Program-made: the position numbers and the translations under genes
Notes under the pieces: model-generated
Told to the model about the DNA's origin: nothing
The model's input: the letters and a program-made list of their open reading frames with translations, nothing else
The model's database searches: none
DNA from: Bacillota bacterium
Lineage (GTDB): Bacteria > Bacillota_I > Bacilli_A > RF39 > UBA660
Direction of reading: 5' to 3'
NCBI GenBank assembly: GCA_015059495.1
Contig: SVAI01000001.1
Coordinates: 1,119,811 to 1,154,206, forward strand
Length of the DNA stretch: 34,396 nucleotides
Shown here: positions 23,635-31,174 of the stretch, one piece after another
Position numbering within the stretch: position 1 is the first letter of the stretch
Layout of the letters: each line of letters opens with the position of its first letter

Positions 23635-26013
23635 ATGATATCACTAAAATGGGTAAATGATTATGTTGATATTAAAGATGAAAATGTCTTTGATTTAGCA
23701 ACAAAAATAACACAATCTGATATTAACATTGAAAAAGTAGAAACTAACCATATTGATCATTTAGTAGTTGGTGAAGTATTAGAGTGTGTAGAACATCCAA
23801 ATTCAGATCACTTACATATTTGCCAAGTTAATGTTGGAACAGATACAAGACAAATTGTATGTGGTGCACCAAATGTAAGAAAAGGGCTTAAAGTAATAGT
23901 AGCATTACCAGGAGCTGTTTTACCTGGTGACTTCGAAATAAAAGAAGGACAAATAAGAGGTGAAGTATCTAATGGTATGTTATGTGCTTTATGTGAATTA
24001 GGTTTAGAAGAAAAAACTGAAGAAAATTATAACAAGGGTATCGAAGAACTAGATGCTGATGCACCAGTAGGTGTTGATGCACTTAAATATCTTGGTAGAG
24101 ATGATACACTATATGAATTAGATATTCATAAACATAGAAATAATGATTGTTATTCACACATTGGATTTGCTTATGAAGTAGGTACAGTACTAAATAAGAA
24201 AGTAACATTACCTGAAAGTAAATATGATGTTGATAACTCTGATAATGTTAACAACCATGTTAAATTATCTGTTGAAACAGAATTATGTCCTTTCTACATG
24301 GGTAGAATGGTAAAGAATGTAGAAATTAAAGAATCTCCAAAATGGATGCAAGAAAGATTAATTTCTGCTGGTATGAGACCAATTAATAACGTTGTTGATA
24401 TTTCTAACTTCGTTATGTTAGAATTTGGTCAACCAACTCATTTCTTTGATGCTGATAAACTAGGTTCTACAGTTTTAGTTAGACAAGCTAAAAGTGATGA
24501 AACAGTTATTACATTAGATGGAAATAATAGAGTATTAAATGAAAAAGATATAGTTATTACAGATGGTACTAAACCAACATGTATAGCAGGTATTATGGGT
24601 GGAGAAAATACTGAAATAGATGATAACACTAAAAATATTTTCATCGAAGCAGCTATCTTTGATCCAGTAGCAACAAGAAACACTGCTGCAAGATTAGACT
24701 TAAGAAGTGAAGCATCAATTAGATTTGGTAAAGGTTTATCTTATGAATATACAATTCTAGCAATGGATAGATGTTTATCATTATTACAAGAATATGCTAA
24801 CGCAACTGTAATTGATGGAACACTACTTCATGATAAAGTAGATAAAACTAAAAAAATTGTTACATTTAAAACAGAAGACATTAATGGTTTACTAGGTATT
24901 AAAATATCTACACAAGATATGGAAGTTGAATTATCTAGATTACAATTTGAATATAAATTAAATGGTGATGAATTCACAGTTGAAATTCCATCACGTAGAT
25001 TAGACATTGATGCTAATGTAGCAGATATGGCTGAAGAAATAGGTAGATTATATGGATATCATAATCTAGTATCTACATTACCTAAGGTACCAACTAAACG
25101 TGGACAATATAAAGGTGATGTAGCAATAAGAAAAACAATATCAAGAAGATTAAGAGCGTTAGGACTAAATGAAGTTAAAACATATACTTTAGTTAATCCA
25201 AATAAGATTGATATGTTTGATTATGATAAAAAAGAAGCTATTAGCTTACCTAATCCAATGAGTATTGATAAATCAGTAGTAAGATTATCAATTTTACCAT
25301 CACTACTTGAAACATATGATTACAATAAAGCAAGAAAAGTAAATGATATTAACATTTATGAAATTGCTAAAGTATATGATAAAGATTTAGTTGAAGAAAC
25401 TAAAGTAGCTATGTTAATAAAAGGTAATTATATTACTAACTCATGGAATAATAATTCTATTAAATGTGATTTCTATACATTAAAGGGAATTGTTGAAAAC
25501 TTATTAAATCATTTAGGATTTAAAAATAGATATATATTTATTCCAGAAGTAATCAAAGGTCTACATCCAGGTATAGGTGCTAAAATCTTAATTGATAGAC
25601 AAGAGGTAGGTATAATAGGTAGAATTCATCCATCAATCAAAAAAGATGATATATTTGTATGTGAATTATCTATGACTAAGTTATATAACTTCAACATAAA
25701 AGCTTTAAAATATAAAGAAGCATCTAAATATCCAGAAATATCTAAAGATTTAGCATTTGTTGTTAAAAAAGACGTAACAGCAGGTTCTATAATGGATGAA
25801 ATAAAGAGAACTGGTTCTAGATTACTATCATCAATTGATGTATTTGATGTTTATACAGGTGAAAATGTTGGAAAAGATGAAAAGTCTATCGCATTTAATC
25901 TTGTATTCTCTGATCCATCAAGAACACTAAGTGATGAAGAAGTTATGCAAGTATTTAATAACATTATTACTAACGTTACATCTAAATTTAATGCAAAAGT
26001 AAGAGATAAATAA
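23635..26013 (+). CDS. pheT: phenylalanyl-tRNA synthetase beta subunit
   Basis: 792 residues from ATG 23635 (MISLKWVNDYVDIKDE), which fits the conserved PheT start and has AAAGGAA at a normal distance. Longer in-frame starts at 23611 (TTG) and 23626 are less likely. Domains in order: EMAP-type tRNA-binding domain (VVGEVLECVEHPNSDHLHIC, about 40-150), B3/B4 editing domain, B5, the catalytic-like core, and the C-terminal anticodon-binding FDX-ACB domain with KYPEISKDLAFVVKKDV. The B3/B4 domain removes mischarged Tyr. The start is one base after the pheS stop. Confidence 0.98.
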   Translation: MISLKWVNDYVDIKDENVFDLATKITQSDINIEKVETNHIDHLVVGEVLECVEHPNSDHLHICQVNVGTDTRQIVCGAPNVRKGLKVIVALPGAVLPGDFEIKEGQIRGEVSNGMLCALCELGLEEKTEENYNKGIEELDADAPVGVDALKYLGRDDTLYELDIHKHRNNDCYSHIGFAYEVGTVLNKKVTLPESKYDVDNSDNVNNHVKLSVETELCPFYMGRMVKNVEIKESPKWMQERLISAGMRPINNVVDISNFVMLEFGQPTHFFDADKLGSTVLVRQAKSDETVITLDGNNRVLNEKDIVITDGTKPTCIAGIMGGENTEIDDNTKNIFIEAAIFDPVATRNTAARLDLRSEASIRFGKGLSYEYTILAMDRCLSLLQEYANATVIDGTLLHDKVDKTKKIVTFKTEDINGLLGIKISTQDMEVELSRLQFEYKLNGDEFTVEIPSRRLDIDANVADMAEEIGRLYGYHNLVSTLPKVPTKRGQYKGDVAIRKTISRRLRALGLNEVKTYTLVNPNKIDMFDYDKKEAISLPNPMSIDKSVVRLSILPSLLETYDYNKARKVNDINIYEIAKVYDKDLVEETKVAMLIKGNYITNSWNNNSIKCDFYTLKGIVENLLNHLGFKNRYIFIPEVIKGLHPGIGAKILIDRQEVGIIGRIHPSIKKDDIFVCELSMTKLYNFNIKALKYKEASKYPEISKDLAFVVKKDVTAGSIMDEIKRTGSRLLSSIDVFDVYTGENVGKDEKSIAFNLVFSDPSRTLSDEEVMQVFNNIITNVTSKFNAKVRDK

Positions 26014-26036
26014 TTTTATCTCTTTTTTATTTTTTT
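26001..26036 (+). terminator. terminator after pheT
   Basis: A perfect 10-bp stem AAGAGATAAA / TTTATCTCTT (26001-26010 with 26015-26024). The TAA stop makes up most of the 4-base loop, and a long T-rich tail follows. Confidence 0.93.
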
Positions 26037-26037
26037 G

Positions 26038-26066
26038 TTGACACAAACATACTTACGAATTATAAT
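26038..26066 (+). promoter_or_regulatory. consensus promoter of the ABC exporter operon
   Basis: TTGACA (26038-26043), exactly 17 bases, TATAAT (26061-26066): a full match to the sigma-70/sigma-A consensus and the strongest promoter in the window. The start is predicted near 26073, leaving a 140-base leader. Confidence 0.93.
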
Positions 26067-26072
26067 GAAATT

Positions 26073-26213
26073 GACTTTTTTACAAGATTTTTATTCGACA
26101 TGGGTAGGGCTACATTTAAATGTGGATTTTTTGCGTCTTAGAAAAGGAGGTTAAAAGGCGCGTTTTGTCGTGTTTAAATCTTTATAAGAGTTAATATAAC
26201 ATAAGGAGGAAGT
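26073..26213 (+). ncRNA. structured 5' leader of the ABC exporter operon, unassigned class
   Basis: The leader contains more G+C than its surroundings and can fold as a three-way junction: closing stem CGACA/TGTCG (26096-26100 with 26166-26170), hairpin CTACAT/ATGTGG (26110-26115 with 26120-26125), and a 7-bp hairpin GCGTCTT/AAGGCGC (26133-26139 with 26155-26161) whose loop contains GGAGG. I cannot match it to a riboswitch class I know. No terminator follows it, so any control would act on translation or RNA stability. A 13-codon reading frame (ATG 26100, TAG 26139-26141; MGRATFKCGFFAS) lies inside but has no ribosome binding site. The real gene has AAGGAGGA before its ATG. Confidence 0.55.
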
Positions 26214-27194
26214 ATGAGTTATATCAGTGTGGAAAATTTAAATAAGACCTTTAAAGTACCACAACGTGGTAGTGGTCTTAAAGATGCTTTCCGCTCTTTA
26301 TTTAAAAGAGATTACAAATACATTAATGCAGTTGATAATATTTCTTTTGATATTGATGAGGGTGAAATTGTTGCTTATATTGGTCCTAATGGAGCAGGTA
26401 AATCAACAACAATTAAAATGCTATGTGGTATCTTAAAACCAGATAGTGGAACAATATCAGTAAATGGATTTAATCCGTTTAATGATAGAAAAAAATATGT
26501 AGGAAATATCGGAGTAGTATTTGGTCAAAAATCACAGCTATGGTGGGATATACCAGCTCTAGATTCATTTCAATTACTTAAAAGCATATATAAGATAAGT
26601 GATGAAGAATATAATAATACTCTAGATGATTTAATAAAATTATTAGATCTAAATGAATTCTTACATACACCAGTAAGACAATTAAGTCTAGGTCAAAGAA
26701 TGCGCTGCGAAATTGCCGCATCATTACTTCATAATCCAAAGATATTATTTCTTGATGAACCAACTATTGGACTTGATGCAGTATCTAAAGTTCAAGTAAG
26801 AAATTTCATCAAAGAAATAAATAAAAGGAAAAAAGTTACAGTTATATTAACAAGCCATGATATGAGTGATATCGAAGCACTTACAAATAGATTAATCGTA
26901 ATAGGTCATGGTAAGAAATTATATGATGGTTCCTTAAAAGGAATTAAATCAAAATTTGCAAATAATAAAAAAGTAGAAATAATATTTGAAAAAATAAATA
27001 AAATTCCAAATATTAAAAATACTAAACTAATAGAAAAAAATAAAAATAGAATATTATTAGAAATAGATAATAATACAAGTGTATCTAATATAATTAATAA
27101 ATATTCTAAAGAATGTGAAATAAAAGATGTTAATGTTTATGAAGATAATTTAGATGATATAATCTTTAAATTATATCAAGATCTAAATCTATGA
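26214..27194 (+). CDS. ABC-2 type exporter, ATP-binding subunit (COG4586-like)
   Basis: 326 residues, cytosolic nucleotide-binding subunit of a three-gene exporter. Walker A GPNGAGKS (57-64), Q-loop Q105, signature LSLGQ (157-161), Walker B ILFLDEP (177-183) and H-loop H215 (TSHD) are all intact, so it should hydrolyse ATP. The insertion KVPQRGSGLKDAFRSLFKRD (14-33) before the core is typical of this family, as is the C-terminal domain after about residue 240. Substrate is unknown; relatives are annotated as antibiotic or daunorubicin-type exporters. Its stop is TGA, overlapping the next ATG (ATGA). A consensus promoter and structured leader suggest strong, controlled expression. Confidence 0.94.
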   Translation: MSYISVENLNKTFKVPQRGSGLKDAFRSLFKRDYKYINAVDNISFDIDEGEIVAYIGPNGAGKSTTIKMLCGILKPDSGTISVNGFNPFNDRKKYVGNIGVVFGQKSQLWWDIPALDSFQLLKSIYKISDEEYNNTLDDLIKLLDLNEFLHTPVRQLSLGQRMRCEIAASLLHNPKILFLDEPTIGLDAVSKVQVRNFIKEINKRKKVTVILTSHDMSDIEALTNRLIVIGHGKKLYDGSLKGIKSKFANNKKVEIIFEKINKIPNIKNTKLIEKNKNRILLEIDNNTSVSNIINKYSKECEIKDVNVYEDNLDDIIFKLYQDLNL

Positions 27195-27988
27195 AATATC
27201 TAAGTTATTTAAAATTAGAGTTACTTTCAAATTTACAATATAGAAGTGCAGCCTTAGCAGGTATAGCTACCCAATTCTTTTGGGGTGCATTATTAGTATG
27301 TGTATATACTGCATTTTATTCACATACTTCAATAGATTCAATAAACTATGATCAATTAATAACATATGTATGGTTAAATCAAGCATTCTTTGCTCTAATA
27401 TTTATTAGAAACAAAGATAAAGATATATTTTCTTCCATAAGAACTGGTACAGTAGCATATGAATTATGTAGACCATATGATTTATATATCTGGTGGTATG
27501 TTAAACTATTATCTAAAAAATATGCAGCAACAATACTTAGATTCTTACCAATAATAGTAGTAGCATTATTCTTACCTAAACCATATAATTTATCTCTACC
27601 AATATCTTTATTAGCATTTATATTATTTTTAATATCAATGTTTTTAGGAAGTTTAGTAGTATGTGCTATTAATTTAATAGCTCACTTCTTAACATTCTTT
27701 ACTATGCATGATAAAGGTATATTTAGTATTCTAAATTCTATAGCTGAATTATTAGCAGGATTTGATTTACCAATACCATTATTACCAGCAATATTAATAA
27801 TGGTAAGTGAATATCTACCATTTAGATTAATAGGAGATCTTCCTTTTAGAATCTATTCTGGTAATATAGATACTTTATATGCTTTAAAGAGTATAGGATT
27901 ACAAATTATATGGATAATAATTTTAATGATACTAGGTCATCTAATAATGAAAAAAGCATTAAAGAAAGTATGTATTCAAGGTGGCTAA
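27191..27988 (+). CDS. ABC-2 type exporter, first permease subunit
   Basis: 265 residues with about six predicted transmembrane helices, the ABC-2 permease fold. Conserved for this group: LKLELLSNLQYRSAALAGI at the N terminus and GTVAYELCRPYDLYIWWYV, a cytosolic loop that couples to the ATPase. It belongs to the COG4587/COG3694-type permease pair that goes with COG4586 ATPases. It starts inside the ATPase stop (ATGA). Confidence 0.9.
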   Translation: MKYLSYLKLELLSNLQYRSAALAGIATQFFWGALLVCVYTAFYSHTSIDSINYDQLITYVWLNQAFFALIFIRNKDKDIFSSIRTGTVAYELCRPYDLYIWWYVKLLSKKYAATILRFLPIIVVALFLPKPYNLSLPISLLAFILFLISMFLGSLVVCAINLIAHFLTFFTMHDKGIFSILNSIAELLAGFDLPIPLLPAILIMVSEYLPFRLIGDLPFRIYSGNIDTLYALKSIGLQIIWIIILMILGHLIMKKALKKVCIQGG

Positions 27989-27989
27989 T

Positions 27990-28760
27990 ATGATAAGAAA
28001 ATATTTATCAATACATTTAAAAGTAGCATTAGAATATAAAGTATCGTTTATACTTACTATTCTTGCTCAAACATTATCAATGTTTTTAGAAATATTTGCA
28101 GTAGAAGCATTATTTTATAAATTTTCATTATTAGATATCTATAATATAAATCAATTAATACTAAGTTATTCAGTAGTATGGTTAGGATTTTCATTAGCAG
28201 AAATGTTCTCAAGAGGATTTGATAACTTTGCTAATTTAATTATTGATGGTAGTTTTGATTTATTGCTAATAAAACCTAGAAATATATTCTTACAAATATT
28301 TGGCAGTGATATTTGCTATGAAAAACTAGGTAGAGTAATATTTGCATTCATCCTAGTTATAACAAATTTTATAAAAGTAGTTGAAAGTATCTCTATATTA
28401 AAAATAATATTATTAATCTTAATGATATTATCATCTTTTATTCTATTCACATCTGTATTTATACTTTGTGCTTCATTTTGCTTTAAAACAGTACAAGGTC
28501 TAGAAGTAATCAATATTTTTACAAACGGAACAAGAACTTTAGCACAATATCCAATGGATATATATAACAAAGTTATTAGAATTATATTTACTTTAGTAAT
28601 ACCAATAACATTTATTAATTACTATCCAATACAATATTTAAATAACACTACAAATAATATATTTTATTTGTTATGTCCATTAGCAATATTAATATTTTTA
28701 GTAATTAGTACACTTGTATTTAAAGCAGGAATTAAGCATTATTATAGTACAGGATCATAA
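27990..28760 (+). CDS. ABC-2 type exporter, second permease subunit
   Basis: 256 residues from ATG 27990, chosen because GGTGG (27980-27984) lies five bases upstream; an in-frame GTG at 27981 is itself part of that site. About six membrane helices. The EMFSRGFDNFANLIIDGSFD and LLIKPRNIFLQIFGSDI segments are the coupling-region motif shared with COG3694-type permeases. One base separates it from the stop of the first permease, so all three subunits are translated from one transcript and probably form a heterodimeric channel with two ATPase copies. Confidence 0.9.
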   Translation: MIRKYLSIHLKVALEYKVSFILTILAQTLSMFLEIFAVEALFYKFSLLDIYNINQLILSYSVVWLGFSLAEMFSRGFDNFANLIIDGSFDLLLIKPRNIFLQIFGSDICYEKLGRVIFAFILVITNFIKVVESISILKIILLILMILSSFILFTSVFILCASFCFKTVQGLEVINIFTNGTRTLAQYPMDIYNKVIRIIFTLVIPITFINYYPIQYLNNTTNNIFYLLCPLAILIFLVISTLVFKAGIKHYYSTGS

Positions 28761-28785
28761 GAACTTTATATAAGTTCTTTTTTCT
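28759..28785 (+). terminator. terminator after the ABC exporter operon
   Basis: A perfect 8-bp stem AAGAACTT / AAGTTCTT (28759-28766 with 28772-28779), then a T run. The last two bases of the TAA stop are its first two bases. Confidence 0.9.
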
Positions 28786-28794
28786 TTTGATATA

Positions 28795-28823
28795 TTTACT
28801 TTTGATAATTATTTTGTTATAAT
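28795..28823 (+). promoter_or_regulatory. promoter of the solenoid-protein operon
   Basis: TTTACT (28795-28800, weak -35), a 17-base spacer and a perfect TATAAT (28818-28823). Confidence 0.65.
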
Positions 28824-28855
28824 CAATTATAAGAATAATAAAGGAGTGTGCTATT

Positions 28856-30832
28856 ATGAACAGTACTAAATCTATATTAGATAGAATAAGCAATTTAATT
28901 AGTGATGATAGTAAGATTTTAGAAGATTTTAATAAGAAGATTGAAACATCAAATACTAACAAAGCAAAAGCTGAGGAAGAAAAGAAGAATTTTGAAGAAG
29001 AGATAACTCATGTTCAAAATGATATTGATGATATTACTAAAGCTAGTGAAGTATCAGATAGATTTAGCGACTTAGAAGCATACATGCCTGGACTAGAAAA
29101 AGTAGGTAAATCAGTTTCTTTATTAAATAGTTTAAAAGAAGAACTAGATAAAATACCTGAACAAATCGAAAATCTTGAAAATAAAATTAAAGAGCTAACT
29201 GATGAAAGTGATAATAGATCTAAAGTTATTAAAGAATCTGAAGATGAATTAGCTAAATTAGATGTAGATATTTCTGATGCTAAGAGATATCAAGAAAACT
29301 TAATCGAACTAATTGATTTATCTAAATCAGGAGATATTAATAAAACTAGAGAAGAAGTTGTAGAAACTTTAACTCATGTAGGATTTACAGAAAAAGAAGC
29401 AGTAGCTGCTGCTAAAGTAATCCTATTCCCTGAAGATGATTTAATTCCTTACTTTGAAAGAGCTGCTGCTAAAAAAGAAGTTGTTGAAGAAACTCCAGTA
29501 GTAGAAGAAGTAAAAGAAGAACAAGTAGAAGAAGAAAATGTAACAGTAGATGAAACACCTGAAGAAAACGTTTCTTTAGAAGAAATAACTGAAGAAGAAA
29601 TAGCACTAGAACCTGAAGGCGAAGAAATTGTTTTAGACAGTGTTGAAGACGAAGTTAAGTTAGATCCAGTAGATGTAGTATCATCTCAAGATACATCTGA
29701 TATTAGATCTACAATAGAATCATTAGGATTTGATCAAACAAGATTTAATGATGAAGACTTAGATAATACTGAAGTAGTAAAAGAAAACTTAACACTATTA
29801 AGTGATAAAGATATTAATAAAGAATTTATTTATTCTTATCCATCAATTATTTCAGATAGTAATTTAAAAGATAAATATGACTTTATTATTAATACGTTAA
29901 ATAAAACTGAAGAAGATATTAAATTATCTCCATCAATTTTAGTATCATATACATATGATGATTTAGATAAATTAGTACAAGTATCTAAACAAACTGGTAT
30001 AGATCCAACTCTAATTCCATTATCAGTATTCTTAAAAGGATTACAATCATTCTTTAGAAATTATATTGTACTAAAAGAAAACAATATAACTCTAGAAAAT
30101 CAAGATATTGCTAAATTTGCTGCAATACTTGCAATTAATCCAGTAGACTTTAAAAAATCTCTACAAATGTTAATGGATTATAAAGTATCTGTTAAGAAAA
30201 ACGATGGAAAAGTAGCATTAAGTTTATTAGCTATCAATTCAGTTGAACTAGCTAATAAAATGGATATGATAATTAATACTGGTGAAGAAGATTTAATTAA
30301 ATATTATCCTGAATGTTTAGCAACAAATGTTAAAGAATTAGTTGATAGAATATTATTCCTAAAGAAGAGTGAAATTCCATATAAGACTGTATCTCATAAC
30401 AAAGTTGTATATCAAGCATTTGTACTTAAACAAGAAGTATTAGATAAAGTTTTAGAAAAGAAAATAGAATTAAATGAAGTTTTAGATAAAGATGAAACTA
30501 ATAACTATGTTAAAGAATTAATTCAAGAAGATGAATTATTTGAAGAATTAGATAAACTAGAAGAAAACTTCGAAATGATTTCTAATTCATTCATGGAAGA
30601 ACATAAAAATGTATTAAAATCTATGAAGAATAAATATAAAGAAACAGATAATTCATACGTAGTTGGTAAATATAGTTTCTCTAAAAATAAAGTTAATAGA
30701 ATTATAAACTACTTATTAGCAATATTTAATAATATTTCTAATGATAAGATATTATTAACTGCACTACTATATGATAGTAGACTATCTAAAGAAGATATGG
30801 ATAATGTTGCTAAAACATTAAATATTAAATAG
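28856..30832 (+). CDS. large cytosolic protein: coiled coils, acidic linker and mTERF-like helical repeats
   Basis: 658 residues, not a family I can name. Order: two coiled-coil stretches (about 20-62 and 88-155); a small helical segment with EEVVETLTHVGFTEKEAVAA (about 166-200); a Glu-rich linker (208-275, VEEVKEEQVEEE); then about seven helical repeats of 30-35 residues (about 306-540); and a helical end. Repeats read like L-x-x-L-x(n)-D-I-x(n)-P-S-I-L, seen in SYPSIISDSNLKDKYDFI and EEDIKLSPSILVSY, the pattern of mTERF solenoids. No signal peptide or membrane helix. GGAGTG precedes ATG 28856. The role is unknown; a scaffold or nucleic-acid-binding job is only a guess. Confidence 0.85.
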   Translation: MNSTKSILDRISNLISDDSKILEDFNKKIETSNTNKAKAEEEKKNFEEEITHVQNDIDDITKASEVSDRFSDLEAYMPGLEKVGKSVSLLNSLKEELDKIPEQIENLENKIKELTDESDNRSKVIKESEDELAKLDVDISDAKRYQENLIELIDLSKSGDINKTREEVVETLTHVGFTEKEAVAAAKVILFPEDDLIPYFERAAAKKEVVEETPVVEEVKEEQVEEENVTVDETPEENVSLEEITEEEIALEPEGEEIVLDSVEDEVKLDPVDVVSSQDTSDIRSTIESLGFDQTRFNDEDLDNTEVVKENLTLLSDKDINKEFIYSYPSIISDSNLKDKYDFIINTLNKTEEDIKLSPSILVSYTYDDLDKLVQVSKQTGIDPTLIPLSVFLKGLQSFFRNYIVLKENNITLENQDIAKFAAILAINPVDFKKSLQMLMDYKVSVKKNDGKVALSLLAINSVELANKMDMIINTGEEDLIKYYPECLATNVKELVDRILFLKKSEIPYKTVSHNKVVYQAFVLKQEVLDKVLEKKIELNEVLDKDETNNYVKELIQEDELFEELDKLEENFEMISNSFMEEHKNVLKSMKNKYKETDNSYVVGKYSFSKNKVNRIINYLLAIFNNISNDKILLTALLYDSRLSKEDMDNVAKTLNIK

Positions 30833-30845
30833 GAGTGTGAATACT

Positions 30846-31106
30846 ATGAATTTTATTGAAGAAGATATTACAAATATTATATCTGATGAACTAAGAGTAG
30901 ATCTTGAAAATAATGCTAATGTAGTAAAAGCAAATTTAGATTATTTAAAAGATTTAGGTATTGAAAACTATAAAGAAGTATTTAAAACATACTATCCAGT
31001 ATTTCTTATGGATCCATCAAACTTCCAAGCAATATTCAATAAATATGATATTGCAGATTTAATTGATAAAATTAAAAAGAATGTAGCAATTATAGAATAT
31101 CTATAA
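30846..31106 (+). CDS. small helical partner with one mTERF-like repeat
   Basis: 86 residues from ATG 30846; GGAG at 30832-30835 is ten bases upstream, the same GGAGTGTG arrangement as for the preceding gene. The in-frame GTG at 30837 is too close to that site. The segment VVKANLDYLKDLGIENYKEV followed by YYPVFLMDPSNF resembles VVKENLTLLSDKDI and SYPSIISDSN in its large neighbour, so it looks like a single free-standing repeat unit. No membrane segment. Its stop lies inside the terminator stem. It may bind or cap the larger protein (inference). Confidence 0.8.
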   Translation: MNFIEEDITNIISDELRVDLENNANVVKANLDYLKDLGIENYKEVFKTYYPVFLMDPSNFQAIFNKYDIADLIDKIKKNVAIIEYL

Positions 31107-31119
31107 TTGCTCTTTTTAT
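31085..31119 (+). terminator. terminator after the solenoid-protein operon
   Basis: A perfect 12-bp stem AGCAATTATAGA / TCTATAATTGCT (31085-31096 with 31100-31111), 3-base loop and T run. The 5' arm is wholly coding and the TAA stop is in the 3' arm. Confidence 0.93.
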
Positions 31120-31122
31120 TTA

Positions 31123-31151
31123 TTGTAATTTAAACAAATATTTGATAAAAT
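31123..31151 (+). promoter_or_regulatory. promoter of the prepilin operon
   Basis: TTGTAA (31123-31128), a 17-base spacer and TAAAAT (31146-31151) preceded by TGA, an extended -10 element. Predicted start near 31158, about 17 bases before the ATG. Confidence 0.8.
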
Positions 31152-31174
31152 TTAATATAGAATAGAGGTTGAAT

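Noticed and set aside
26141..26177. Reading through TAG 26139 to make a 25-residue leader protein
   Set aside because: It would need stop-codon readthrough, and neither half has a ribosome binding site. The stems explain the base pattern better.
27981..27989. GTG 27981 as start of the second permease
   Set aside because: The GTG is part of the GGTGG binding site for ATG 27990, and conserved sequence begins after that ATG.
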